Source: an uncultured Christensenella sp. (GTDB taxonomy: Bacteria; Bacillota; Clostridia; Christensenellales; UBA1242). Taken from it: a stretch of DNA of 16,733 nt. How positions within the stretch are numbered: position 1 is the first letter of the stretch; each line of letters opens with the position of its first letter. Below, piece after piece: positions 5,616-13,534 of this stretch. The notes below the pieces were generated by a model. The model saw only the letters and a program-made list of their open reading frames with translations, made no database searches and was not told where the DNA came from. The translations under genes were made by a program, and so were the position numbers. The stretch lies in assembly GCA_949293925.1 (NCBI GenBank), contig CASFFI010000036.1, positions 1-16,733 of the forward strand. The letters run 5' to 3'.

Positions 5616-6803
5616 ATGTATAATTATACGGTAAGTCAAGTTTCAACATTTATAAAAGATATTATAGACAATGAACCTATTTTGGAAAATATTACAGTAA
5701 TAGGTGAAGTGTCTAGTTTTTCTATTTCTAGAAATATTGCCTATTTTTCAATAAAAGATAAAGATAGCGAACTAAATTGTATGATGTATTCTCCTAAATC
5801 AGCAGTCGAAATAGGCGAACAAATATTGGTTACTGGTTCAGTAAAGTTTTACAAAAAGCACGGGAAAATTACATTTACCGCTTATGATATAGAATTATTT
5901 GGTCAGGGCAAAATTTATTTACAATTTATTAAACTAAAAAATGAATTAGAAAAATTAGGTTATTTTGATGATGAACATAAACTAAAAAAACCGGATAAAA
6001 TTGAAAGAATAGGCGTTGTAACCTCTGCTACAGGTGCAGTGATACACGATATTCATAAAGTTATAAAAAGGCGAAATCCACATATAGATATCGTTGTGTA
6101 TGATGTAAAAGTTCAAGGTGATGGTGCTTCTCAAGAGATAGCAAATGGAATTAATTTTTTTTCAGATTACGATAAGGTTGATGCAGTTATCGTGGCAAGA
6201 GGTGGTGGAAGTAATGAAGATTTAAGTCCATTCAACACTGAAATAGTGGCTAAAGCGGGGTATAACTGCAAAAAATTTTTAATTTCCGCTGTAGGACACG
6301 AAGTTGATACAACGCTATTAGATATGGTGGCTGATGTTAGAGCATCAACACCTTCAGTGGCGGCGGAGTTAATTAGTACAGATTTGTTTGATATAAAACA
6401 AAAATTAAGAAAAATAATTAATTTTATGCAAACAAAATTAAATCTTATAAAACAACAACTAAATACAAGGTTTAAAATCACTTTTCAAGATATAACAAAA
6501 CAAATAACTCTGAATCTTGATAGAAGTAAAAATACTCTTAATAATTTTTTGAATTCATTAAATATAAAAATTAACGATTTAATGAATTCAACTAAATATC
6601 GTATAGGTATAGATTTGAATACGCTAGATAAACTTAATCCTATAAAAATTCTAGAAAGAGGTTTTAGTGTTGTTACATTGGATGGTAAAAATATAAATGA
6701 TGCTAATTGTAATGTCGGAAGTAGTATTAATATTAAAACAAATAAATTAAATATTTTAGCGAAAGTTTTGGAGGTTTCGAATGAGACTAGAAGAAAAAAT
6801 TAA
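5616..6803 (+). CDS. xseA: Exodeoxyribonuclease VII large subunit
   Basis: Catalytic subunit of exonuclease VII, which degrades single-stranded DNA from both ends to oligonucleotides. An N-terminal OB-fold (about 1-100) precedes the nuclease core (about 125-345). The core shows A-R-G-G-G-S-N-E-D-L-S-P-F-N and S-A-V-G-H-E-V-D-T-T-L, the family catalytic signatures, then R-A-S-T-P-S-V-A-A-E-L. A coiled-coil tail for XseB binding follows, ending with I-L-E-R-G-F-S-V-V. At 395 residues it is near the usual 400-450. The gene begins one base after nusB without a well-placed ribosome-binding site, so it is probably translated by coupling. Its end overlaps xseB by 23 bases. Confidence 0.96.
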   Translation: MYNYTVSQVSTFIKDIIDNEPILENITVIGEVSSFSISRNIAYFSIKDKDSELNCMMYSPKSAVEIGEQILVTGSVKFYKKHGKITFTAYDIELFGQGKIYLQFIKLKNELEKLGYFDDEHKLKKPDKIERIGVVTSATGAVIHDIHKVIKRRNPHIDIVVYDVKVQGDGASQEIANGINFFSDYDKVDAVIVARGGGSNEDLSPFNTEIVAKAGYNCKKFLISAVGHEVDTTLLDMVADVRASTPSVAAELISTDLFDIKQKLRKIINFMQTKLNLIKQQLNTRFKITFQDITKQITLNLDRSKNTLNNFLNSLNIKINDLMNSTKYRIGIDLNTLDKLNPIKILERGFSVVTLDGKNINDANCNVGSSINIKTNKLNILAKVLEVSNETRRKN

Positions 6804-6987
6804 AAAAATAGAAGAATTAAATGAAGCAATTTCAAATATTGACAATTTAGATGAAGCGGTTAAATTATATGAAGAAGCCAGTCTTTTAGCACTAGATATT
6901 TCAAAAGATTTGAAAGAAATTGATGGTAAGGTAACTAAAATTAAAGAAGATATTGAAGAAATTTTTTTGGAGGAAGAAGATGAGTGA
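6781..6987 (+). CDS. xseB: Exodeoxyribonuclease VII small subunit
   Basis: Small helical partner that binds the coiled-coil arm of XseA; several copies per large subunit are needed for active exonuclease VII. The 68-residue product is the usual size and shows the hairpin pattern L-N-E-A-I-S-N-I-D-N-L-D-E-A-V-K-L-Y-E-E-A, with an acidic tail. GGAGG at 6770-6774 lies inside xseA and fixes the ATG. The gene overlaps xseA by 23 bases and proS by eight, so all three are probably translated as a coupled unit. Confidence 0.93.
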   Translation: MRLEEKIKKIEELNEAISNIDNLDEAVKLYEEASLLALDISKDLKEIDGKVTKIKEDIEEIFLEEEDE

Positions 6988-8407
6988 TAAAAATTTTGTA
7001 AAAGATTTAGCAGATATTGATAAAGATTTTTCCAAGTGGTACACAGATATAATTTTAAAATGTAACCTTGCAGATTACTCTCCAGTAAGAGGCTGTATGG
7101 TTATAAAGCCTTATGGTTATGCTATATGGGAACAAATTCAAGAGTATTTTGATAAAAGACTAAAATTATTGGGTGTAAAAAATGCATATTTTCCAATGTT
7201 TATCCCTGAAAGTTTTTTATTAAAAGAAGCAGAACACGTAGAAGGTTTTGCTCCAGAAGTAGCCATTGTTACAAAAGCAGGTGGCGAAGAATTGACAGAA
7301 AATTTAATTGTTCGTCCTACTAGCGAAACAATAATTGGCAGTATGTTTTCAAAATGGATAAAATCTTATAGAGATTTACCATATAAAATAAATCAATGGT
7401 GTAATGTAGTTCGATGGGAAAAAACTACTCGTCCTTTTTTGCGAACAAGTGAATTTTTATGGCAAGAGGGGCATAGCGTACACTTAGATGAATTTGATGC
7501 AAAAGAATCTACCATACAAATGTTTGATGAGTACATAAAATTATGCAAAGATTTGTTAGCAATACCTGTTTTGTCTGGCAAAAAAACAGAAAAAGAAAAA
7601 TTCGCAGGTGCTGATGAAACCTATTCAATAGAAGCAAGAATGCACGATGGAAAATGTTTACAATCGGGGACATCTCACAATTTAGGTCAACATTTTACAA
7701 AAGCCTTTGATATAAAATATTTGTCAAGTGAAGGCATTGAAAAGTATGCTTATTCAACTTCTTACGGAATTTCAACACGACTTATTGGTGCGATTATAAT
7801 GGTACATGGAGATAACAGAGGTTTAAAACTTCCACCAAGAGTAGCTCCAATACAAATAATGATTATACCAATTGCTAGTCATAAGCCCGGTGTTATAGAG
7901 AAATGTAGGGAAATTAAAGAAATTTTACTATCAAATGGTTTTAGAGTTGAAATTGACGAAAGTGACAACACTCCTGGTTTTAAATTCAATGAATGTGAAC
8001 TACAGGGCATTCCTTTAAGACTAGAAATAGGTCCGCGAGATATTGAAAATAATTTAGCAACTGCTGTAAGGCGTGATAATTTAGAAAAATTTACCATAGG
8101 TTTTGATGCTATTGAACAATCTGTAAAATTAATATTAGATGAAATACATAATAATATGTATAACACTGCTTTGAAACAATTAAACGACAGTATTATTGAA
8201 GTTGATAATAAAAAAGATTTAATAAAATCAGTTGACAATGGGAAAATTGCATTATGTCATCATTGTGGCGAGATTGATTGTGAAAAGGCATTACAGGAAG
8301 AAACATCAATAAAATCTAGGGTTATTTATGATTATGATACAAGCAAACCATGTGCTATTTGTGGCAAAAAGTCAAAGTACAGAGTGTATTTTGGTAAACA
8401 ATATTAA
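6980..8407 (+). CDS. proS: Prolyl-tRNA synthetase (archaeal/eukaryal type)
   Basis: Class II aminoacyl-tRNA synthetase charging tRNA-Pro, 475 residues. R-P-T-S-E (112-116) binds proline and ATP; motif 2 lies around V-V-R-W-E-K (143-148) to T-S-E-F-L-W-Q-E-G-H; motif 3 around I-S-T-R-L-I-G-A (264-271). The C-terminus has Cys426, Cys429, Cys434, Cys458 and Cys461 and ends in Tyr, the zinc-binding tail of the shorter ProRS without an editing insertion, as in archaea, mycoplasmas and many Clostridia. The ATG at 6980 is preceded by GGAGGAAG at 6969-6976 and gives the family N-terminus; the frame is open upstream to 6953. It overlaps xseB by eight bases, an unusual operon partner, and ends in a terminator. 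Confidence 0.96.
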   Translation: MSDKNFVKDLADIDKDFSKWYTDIILKCNLADYSPVRGCMVIKPYGYAIWEQIQEYFDKRLKLLGVKNAYFPMFIPESFLLKEAEHVEGFAPEVAIVTKAGGEELTENLIVRPTSETIIGSMFSKWIKSYRDLPYKINQWCNVVRWEKTTRPFLRTSEFLWQEGHSVHLDEFDAKESTIQMFDEYIKLCKDLLAIPVLSGKKTEKEKFAGADETYSIEARMHDGKCLQSGTSHNLGQHFTKAFDIKYLSSEGIEKYAYSTSYGISTRLIGAIIMVHGDNRGLKLPPRVAPIQIMIIPIASHKPGVIEKCREIKEILLSNGFRVEIDESDNTPGFKFNECELQGIPLRLEIGPRDIENNLATAVRRDNLEKFTIGFDAIEQSVKLILDEIHNNMYNTALKQLNDSIIEVDNKKDLIKSVDNGKIALCHHCGEIDCEKALQEETSIKSRVIYDYDTSKPCAICGKKSKYRVYFGKQY

Positions 8408-8436
8408 AAGATTATATTTGATTTAATAAATACCAG

Positions 8437-8476
8437 AAAATAAGACAAAACAATGTAAAATGTCTTATTTTTTTTT
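8437..8476 (+). terminator. Intrinsic terminator after proS
   Basis: Arms AAAATAAGACA (8437-8447) and TGTCTTATTTT (8461-8471) form an 11-base stem with a 13-base loop, continuing into T residues. It closes the nusB-xseA-xseB-proS operon and separates it from spoIIAA. Confidence 0.8.
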
Positions 8477-8513
8477 ATTTGTTTTAAGTTAGAATGACAA
8501 AAAGGGGGACGAG

Positions 8514-8822
8514 ATGAAAATTAAATCAAGACTTTATAAAAATTCTTTATATATAATGCTAATTGGCGAATTAGATGAATACACTGCAGAGTACACTCGT
8601 AATACTCTTGATGAACTTTTTGATAAAAATAAGTTTCTACAAGTGATTATTGACTTATCTGAAATGACATTTATGGATTCGACTGGTGTCGGCGTTTTAA
8701 TTGGAAGATATAAAAAATTAGTAACTAAAGATATACCTATTTTTATATCTAATCCATCAAAACACGCTGAAAAAATTTTTAAAATGGCAGGATTATACGA
8801 CATAATGCCATTAATTAGTTAA
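8514..8822 (+). CDS. spoIIAA: Anti-sigma-F factor antagonist SpoIIAA
   Basis: STAS-domain anti-anti-sigma factor. Unphosphorylated SpoIIAA displaces SigF from SpoIIAB in the forespore; SpoIIAB phosphorylates it and SpoIIE reverses this. The 102-residue protein is one STAS domain. F-M-D-S-T-G-V-G-V-L-I-G-R-Y-K contains Ser56, equivalent to the phosphorylated serine of the family, and the upstream G-E-L-D-E-Y matches the STAS strand-loop. The ATG is preceded by AAAGGGGG at 8501-8508. It is the first gene of a spoIIAA-spoIIAB-sigF operon. A GAAT at 8492-8495 could belong to a SigH -10 element, but no matching -35 was found. Confidence 0.96.
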   Translation: MKIKSRLYKNSLYIMLIGELDEYTAEYTRNTLDELFDKNKFLQVIIDLSEMTFMDSTGVGVLIGRYKKLVTKDIPIFISNPSKHAEKIFKMAGLYDIMPLIS

Positions 8823-8831
8823 GGAGTTTTT

Positions 8832-9272
8832 ATGAAAAATAGTTTAGAAGCAAAATTTTTAGCAGTCAAGGAAAACGAGTCGTTGGCGCGTGTTATTGTG
8901 AGCGCTTTTTGTCTACCTTTAGAACCTAGTCTAGATGAATTGGAAGACATAAAGACGGCGGTTAGTGAAGCAGTTACAAATGTTATTGTTCACGCGTATC
9001 CAAAATTAGCAGGTATGGTTACATTAAAATGTATGTACGAAGCAGATGTATTGCAGATTTCTGTAATAGATAGCGGTATTGGAATATCGGATATAGCAAA
9101 AGCGCGTGCACCTTTTTTTACATCAAAAGCGGACGAAGAAAGAAGTGGTATGGGGTTTACTGTAATGGAAAGTTTTATGGATAGTCTTGATGTGTCATCA
9201 AATAAAACTAGCGGTATTACTGTAAAAATGACAAAGCGTATACTAGGAGAACGAAAGCGAGATGTTGTCTAA
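8832..9272 (+). CDS. spoIIAB: Anti-sigma-F factor and serine kinase SpoIIAB
   Basis: GHKL-fold ATP-binding protein that holds SigF inactive and phosphorylates SpoIIAA. The N-box V-S-E-A-V-T-N (44-50) supplies Glu46 and Asn50, the same numbering as the Bacillus subtilis protein. The G1 box is V-I-D-S-G-I-G (78-84) with Asp80, and the ATP lid plus G2 box is E-R-S-G-M-G-F (103-109). At 146 residues it is full length. AAGGAG at 8821-8826 precedes the ATG, nine bases after spoIIAA. The end overlaps sigF by 11 bases, which supports coupled translation of partner proteins. Confidence 0.97.
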   Translation: MKNSLEAKFLAVKENESLARVIVSAFCLPLEPSLDELEDIKTAVSEAVTNVIVHAYPKLAGMVTLKCMYEADVLQISVIDSGIGISDIAKARAPFFTSKADEERSGMGFTVMESFMDSLDVSSNKTSGITVKMTKRILGERKRDVV

Positions 9273-9984
9273 TGAAGAAAATTTAGACTTACTAAAAAAA
9301 GCACAAAACGGCGATGAATCCGCAAAAAATAAATTAGTAGAATCGAATATGCCTTTAATTAAAAGTATAGTAACAAGATATAAATTTAAAGGTGTAGAAT
9401 ACGAAGATTTAATGCAATTAGGAGCATTGGGACTAAGTAAAGCAATTATAAATTATGATGCCAAGTTTAATACTAAATTTTCTACTTATGCCGTCTATAT
9501 GATTGCGGGTGAAATCAAGCGTTTTCTTCGAGATGACGGTGCGATAAAAGTAAGTCGAAGTATGAAAAAAAATTATAAAGAAATAATGAATTTTATCGAT
9601 GAATTCAAATTGACAACTAGAGAAAATCCAGACATTTCATTAATAGCAAAAAAATTTAATATGGACAAGACAGATGTTATTTTAACATTAGAATCTAATA
9701 AAATGCCTATATCTATTTATGATAAGGTTGATTCAGATAGTGATGAAGGAAGTATTGAAAGTAAATTAGAGTCCTCTTTTAATATAGAAAATTTCACTAA
9801 TAGACTTGCGTTAAAAGAGTTAATAGAAAAACTAACGCCTAGAGAAAAAAGGATAATTATTTTAAGATACTTTTTAGGTAAAACTCAAAGTGAAGTGTCC
9901 AAAATGATGAAAGTGTCGCAAGTACAAGTATCGAGAATTGAAAGTAAAATATTAGAAAATTTAAAAAAGGAATTGTCACTGTAA
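9262..9984 (+). CDS. sigF: Early forespore sigma factor SigF
   Basis: First compartment-specific sigma factor of sporulation, 240 residues. It has the N-terminal N-L-D-L-L-K-K-A-Q segment and region 2 (E-D-L-M-Q-L-G-A-L-G-L; K-F-S-T-Y-A-V-Y-M-I-A-G-E-I-K-R-F-L-R-D). Region 3 is V-S-R-S-M-K, and region 4 is G-K-T-Q-S-E-V-S-K with V-S-Q-V-Q-V-S-R-I-E. Identity as SigF rather than SigG rests on its place as third gene of the spoIIA operon and the absence of the SigG N-terminal C-G-V-[D/N]-T signature. AGGAG at 9245-9249 lies in spoIIAB. Unlike in Bacillus, the spoVA genes do not follow directly: a minus-strand gene intervenes. Confidence 0.96.
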   Translation: MLSNEENLDLLKKAQNGDESAKNKLVESNMPLIKSIVTRYKFKGVEYEDLMQLGALGLSKAIINYDAKFNTKFSTYAVYMIAGEIKRFLRDDGAIKVSRSMKKNYKEIMNFIDEFKLTTRENPDISLIAKKFNMDKTDVILTLESNKMPISIYDKVDSDSDEGSIESKLESSFNIENFTNRLALKELIEKLTPREKRIIILRYFLGKTQSEVSKMMKVSQVQVSRIESKILENLKKELSL

Positions 9985-9987
9985 AGA

Positions 9988-10018
9988 TAAAAAAAGAAAA
10001 TCATCAAACTGATTTTCT
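9988..10018 (-). terminator. Intrinsic terminator of the secreted-protein gene
   Basis: Arms AGAAAATCA (9995-10003) and TGATTTTCT (10010-10018) with a six-base loop; on the minus strand the hairpin runs into seven T residues (9988-9994 plus the arm end). It stops the gene at 10031-11293. Read from the plus strand the following bases are A-rich, so it is a poorer terminator for sigF. Confidence 0.75.
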
Positions 10019-10030
10019 AAAAATTACATT

Positions 10031-11293
10031 TTAATTATTTTGTAAAGCTTTTGGTTGTTTTTTGTTTCCTAATTTAAAGCCAAAATTGCTTTTTTCCATG
10101 CTGTCTAAATTACTTTTTAAAGTTTCACCTTTAAAAGTATCAATATTTTTTTTGAAGTTGAATTTTTTTGATTTTTTCATACTGTCAGTGTTTGTTATGT
10201 CAGTTGAAACATCTTTTTTGGCTTCATCATTTTTTTCATTATTTAAAGCATTATCAATTTTTTCGTCAATTATTTTTTCAACATTTAAATTAGTATTACC
10301 CAAATTAGAATTTGTTTGTCCGTTTAAATAATTAAATCTGTTTGCACCTAATACGCCGTTGTTAAGATTCGCAGTATTAAAAAACGTATCAGTGTTTCTT
10401 GGCATTGTTTGCATTGTGTCAATGTTACTTTTTAATATAGGGTTATCATAGGTATCAATATTTCTTACCTTATTTTTATCATTATCTAAATTTTCTAAAG
10501 TCATAATACCATTTTGTTTATTTGAATCTTTGACTTCATCATTAGTTAAATCTTCTGGCAATAATTCAGTTGCTAATTTAGTATCGTCAGTTTTATTTAT
10601 TTCTTTATTTGAACTTTCTAAATTCATATTTATTTTTTGTTCATTTTTTTTATCGGTTATCTTATTGGTTGTATTTAGACTTTCATTAATTAAGTTTTCA
10701 TTTTTTAAGTTAGTATTTTGTTCTAATTCAGTATTAGACTCAGAAAAGTCATTATTTATATTGTTATCAGTTGAATTTATATCATTGTTAAAAGAATTCA
10801 TATTATTATCGTTGTTTTCATCTACTTTTTCATAAGGGGTAGGTATCATATCTGGATTGTAATACAAATTTGGATATCTGATCATTGAAAACATGAAATA
10901 GCCATCTCTTATTCGTGGAGACAAATAGTATGTGTAGAATGGTGAGTTTAATATAGTATCTTCATTTTGTTTTATTGAACGAATTTGTTCTCTCAATAAA
11001 TTTTGATTTTCAAATAATTGATTTTTTTCTTCGTCAGTTAAAGTGATTTCTTCTGACAATAATTTTTCAATGAGTTCATTTTGTGCTTTTTCTAAAGATT
11101 CTAAACATTCAAGACAACTAGTATAATTATCTGCTAAAGAATTAAAGGGTGTTAGGGTTGTGTTTGAATTTTCATAAGCATTTTGTGTAGTCTCTTCAGC
11201 GTAGGTTTTATTTATACCATTTATTGCAAAAGTAGAACCACCTAAAGCCAAAAGCGAACCGCTAATAATTAATGTTTTTGTTAATTTGTTCAT
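10031..11293 (-). CDS. Secreted Asn/Asp-rich repeat protein of unknown function
   Basis: No family recognised. The 420-residue product opens with a good signal peptide (basic M-N-K-L-T-K-T, hydrophobic core 8-23, likely cleavage after T-Y-A near residue 32). Residues about 50-112 are predicted helical and charged, with Cys60 and Cys63 in S-C-L-E-C. Residues 117-154 are rich in Tyr, Phe and Pro. The rest is low-complexity Asn/Asp/Thr/Lys sequence without hydrophobic segments. Six copies of N-x-D-[T/S]-[Y/F/M] occur at 278, 290, 300, 368, 383 and 395. The blocks 278-295 and 383-400 align with a shared L-K-S-N. No sortase motif or transmembrane tail is present. The ATG is fixed by GGAGG (minus strand, 11299-11303). 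It is inserted, inverted, between sigF and spoVAC, so a spore-envelope role is possible but unproven. Confidence 0.85.
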   Translation of the reverse strand: MNKLTKTLIISGSLLALGGSTFAINGINKTYAEETTQNAYENSNTTLTPFNSLADNYTSCLECLESLEKAQNELIEKLLSEEITLTDEEKNQLFENQNLLREQIRSIKQNEDTILNSPFYTYYLSPRIRDGYFMFSMIRYPNLYYNPDMIPTPYEKVDENNDNNMNSFNNDINSTDNNINNDFSESNTELEQNTNLKNENLINESLNTTNKITDKKNEQKINMNLESSNKEINKTDDTKLATELLPEDLTNDEVKDSNKQNGIMTLENLDNDKNKVRNIDTYDNPILKSNIDTMQTMPRNTDTFFNTANLNNGVLGANRFNYLNGQTNSNLGNTNLNVEKIIDEKIDNALNNEKNDEAKKDVSTDITNTDSMKKSKKFNFKKNIDTFKGETLKSNLDSMEKSNFGFKLGNKKQPKALQNN

Positions 11294-11473
11294 AATATCC
11301 TCCGCAAATATTTTGTGCTAAACTATAAATAATATTTATTAAAAAATAAAAAAAATAAATTAAAAATATTTAAAACATTGAAAATTTATAAAATAATTTA
11401 AAATTATAATAAAAAAAGTTGATTTAATAATAATTTTATTTAATTTGTCAAAAATATCATAAATGAGGTATTT

Positions 11474-11920
11474 ATGAATGAACTAAAAAGAAATCAACAT
11501 TACAATGCGTATGTGGAAGCAAAATTGCCTAAAACTCATTTTATATCAAGTTTGTCTAAAGCATTTTTAGTGGGTGGTATAATATGCGCTTTTGGTCAAT
11601 TATTTTTTGACTTATATAGTTATTTTTTTCCAAACCTTAGTGAAAGCGAAATCAGTGCCTGTATGCTTATAACTATAATTGTAATAACTCAATTTTTAAC
11701 TGCAATAGGAGTTTACGACAAAATTGGCGCATTTGGTGGAGCAGGTAGTGTTATACCTATAACCGGATATGCTAACTCAATGTGTTCGCCTGCGCTTGAA
11801 TTCAAAAGAGAAGGCATTATATATGGCATTTGCGTAAAAATATTTACCATAGCAGGACCGGTTATTGTAGTAGGTATCGTCGGGTCAGTAATTGTAGGCC
11901 TAATTTATTTTATAATTTAA
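11474..11920 (+). CDS. spoVAC: Stage V sporulation protein AC
   Basis: Integral inner-spore-membrane protein of the SpoVA channel, which moves Ca-dipicolinic acid into the forespore and out at germination; SpoVAC is reported to be mechanosensitive. The 148-residue product has hydrophobic segments at about 28-52, 61-80 and 112-148, and the family blocks G-G-I-I-C-A-F-G-Q and G-A-F-G-G-A-G-S-V-I-P-I-T-G-Y-A-N-S-M. GAGGT at 11465-11469 precedes the ATG. It is first of a three-gene set with spoVAD starting eight bases after its stop. Forespore expression under SigG is expected from the family, but no clear SigG promoter could be picked out. Confidence 0.95.
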   Translation: MNELKRNQHYNAYVEAKLPKTHFISSLSKAFLVGGIICAFGQLFFDLYSYFFPNLSESEISACMLITIIVITQFLTAIGVYDKIGAFGGAGSVIPITGYANSMCSPALEFKREGIIYGICVKIFTIAGPVIVVGIVGSVIVGLIYFII

Positions 11921-11928
11921 GGAGAAAT

Positions 11929-12930
11929 ATGGCTATAAATAAACAAACTATAATATTAAAAAATAAACCTAGGATAATAGGACATTTTTCTATGGTGGGC
12001 CCGATGGAAGGGAAAGGTCCATTAAAAGATTATTTTGATTATATAGTAAAAGATGATTTAATGAAGCAAGCCTCATACGAAAAAAGTGAGCGAACAATGC
12101 TAGAACATATCATTTTTGGAGCTATTGATAAAGCGGGCTATAAAATAGATGATATTGAAGCTATGCTAGGCGGAGATTTGTTAAATCAGATTGTCACATC
12201 ATCGTTTACAGCAAGAAAATTTAAAATTACTTTTATAGGATTATATTCTGCATGTGCTACAATGGCTGAAAGTTTGGCATTAGGTGCAATACTAGTTGAC
12301 AATAAGGTCTTTAAAAATGTGGTAGCTGGTACATGTTCACACTTTTCATCGGCAGAAAGACAATACAGATTCCCTTTAGAATTAGGAAACCAGCGACCTC
12401 CCACATCACAATGGACAGTTACAGGTGGCGGAGCAACAGTGTTATCTGAAACAGGTAGCAATATAGCAATAACTGCTGTAACATTTGGAAAGGTTGTGGA
12501 TTTTGGCATAAAAGATGTTAACAATATGGGTGGAGCAATGGCACCTGCTGCATGCGATACAATACTAGCACATTTAAAGAATACTAAAACAAATGTAGAT
12601 GATTATGATTTAATAGCAACAGGGGACTTGGGTAAATTAGGAAGTGAAATTTTGGTTGACTTATTAGAAAGAGAAAATATTATTTTAGGACAAAATTATT
12701 CAGATTGTGGTTGCCTGATTTTTGATAAAACAGAACGCGTGTTTATGGGTGGAAGCGGTAGCGGTTGTAGCGCAAGCGTTTTAAATTCGTATATCTTAAA
12801 AAAATTAGAAGCTGGAAATTTTAAAAAAGTAATGTTGGTGGCAACAGGCGCGTTAATGTCAACGACTACAAGTCAACAAGGAGAGACTATCCCAGGAATT
12901 GCACACGCGATAACTATAGAGAGGCTTTAA
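11929..12930 (+). CDS. spoVAD: Stage V sporulation protein AD
   Basis: Peripheral SpoVA protein on the outer face of the inner spore membrane that binds dipicolinic acid; it has a thiolase/ketoacyl-synthase-like fold. The 333-residue product shows H-F-S-M-V-G-P-M-E-G-K-G-P-L near the N-terminus, the Cys109 block G-L-Y-S-A-C-A-T-M-A-E at the thiolase nucleophile position, and G-G-G-A-T-V-L-S-E followed by D-F-G-I-K-D. The end is Q-Q-G-E-T-I-P-G-I-A-H-A. The ATG at 11929 is chosen because AAGGAGA (11919-11925) sits just upstream and it gives the family N-terminus; the longer frame from 11830 overlaps spoVAC in an unrelated, basic stretch. Confidence 0.96.
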   Translation: MAINKQTIILKNKPRIIGHFSMVGPMEGKGPLKDYFDYIVKDDLMKQASYEKSERTMLEHIIFGAIDKAGYKIDDIEAMLGGDLLNQIVTSSFTARKFKITFIGLYSACATMAESLALGAILVDNKVFKNVVAGTCSHFSSAERQYRFPLELGNQRPPTSQWTVTGGGATVLSETGSNIAITAVTFGKVVDFGIKDVNNMGGAMAPAACDTILAHLKNTKTNVDDYDLIATGDLGKLGSEILVDLLERENIILGQNYSDCGCLIFDKTERVFMGGSGSGCSASVLNSYILKKLEAGNFKKVMLVATGALMSTTTSQQGETIPGIAHAITIERL

Positions 12931-12931
12931 T

Positions 12932-13306
12932 ATGGAATTTAATTTATATGATTATTTAATAAGTTTTTTAATAGGTGGAATTATCTGTACATTAGGTCAA
13001 ATTTTAGTAATACGAACAAAAATTACTACTTCTAGAATTTTAGTATTGTTTTTATGTATAGGAATTATTTTGGAAGCGGTAGGAGTTTATCCTCCATTTC
13101 GTGAATTTGCAAAAGCAGGGGCGAGTGTACCTATAATAGGTTTTGGAGCAAGTTTAGCACGAGGAGCAATTGAAGGAGCGCAAACATCAGGACTTTTGGG
13201 TGCATTAAGCGGAGGATTAAAATCCGCTTCTGGTGGTATTGCTGCAAGTGTATTTTTTGCATTTATATTAGCATTAATATTTAGTAGTCATTCGAAAAAA
13301 AATTAA
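12932..13306 (+). CDS. spoVAE: Stage V sporulation protein AE (SpoVAEB type)
   Basis: Small integral membrane subunit of the SpoVA channel, 124 residues, homologous to SpoVAC. Hydrophobic segments lie at about 8-27, 35-53 and 102-117; G-G-I-I-C-T-L-G-Q and A-G-A-S-V-P-I-I-G-F-G are the blocks it shares with SpoVAC. It starts one base after the spoVAD stop, so translation is probably coupled. It is the last gene of the set: there is no spoVAA, spoVAB, spoVAEA or spoVAF here, the minimal C-D-E arrangement found in many Clostridia. Confidence 0.94.
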   Translation: MEFNLYDYLISFLIGGIICTLGQILVIRTKITTSRILVLFLCIGIILEAVGVYPPFREFAKAGASVPIIGFGASLARGAIEGAQTSGLLGALSGGLKSASGGIAASVFFAFILALIFSSHSKKN

Positions 13307-13499
13307 AATTATAAAAATATATAAGAATTGCAATATTTTGCACGTTTTTTGCGTATATTTTAATAATTTTGCTATTTTTTTAACATATTTTAATGTTTTT
13401 TTGCATTTTTTAAACAATTAAATTTTATCATTAATTAAAAGATATTTTAATCTTAATTAATATTTGAAAAATATTTTTATAAGTTTAAATAAAATGTTA

Positions 13500-13528
13500 T
13501 TTAAAAATTATTTCCAATGTGATATAAT
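13500..13528 (+). promoter_or_regulatory. Candidate extended -10 promoter of rsmD
   Basis: TG-A-TATAAT (13520-13528) is an extended -10 with a perfect hexamer; TTTAAA (13500-13505, four of six) lies 17 bases upstream. Six bases separate the hexamer from the ATG at 13535, so transcription should start at the start codon and the mRNA would be leaderless. No Shine-Dalgarno is present. Confidence 0.6.
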
Positions 13529-13534
13529 CATATT

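Noticed and set aside
6953..6979. Longer proS starting at 6953
   Set aside because: The extra nine residues are an out-of-frame reading of xseB; GGAGGAAG marks the ATG at 6980.
8492..8500. GAAT upstream of spoIIAA as a SigH -10 element
   Set aside because: No AGGA-like -35 at the required distance; not supportable although spoIIA is SigH-dependent in Bacillus.
11341..11460. AT-rich tracts between the secreted-protein gene and spoVAC as a repeat array, origin or promoter cluster
   Set aside because: Composition alone produces many TTGA and TAAT-like words; no regular unit, DnaA-box or well-spaced promoter pair could be defended.
11830..11928. Longer spoVAD starting inside spoVAC
   Set aside because: The added stretch is a basic out-of-frame shadow of spoVAC; AAGGAGA before 11929 and the family length favour the shorter form.
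13431..13466. Inverted repeat after spoVAE as a terminator
   Set aside because: The stem (ATTAATT...AAGAT / ATCTT...AATTAAT) needs a two-base bulge and is not followed by a T-run; too weak to call.
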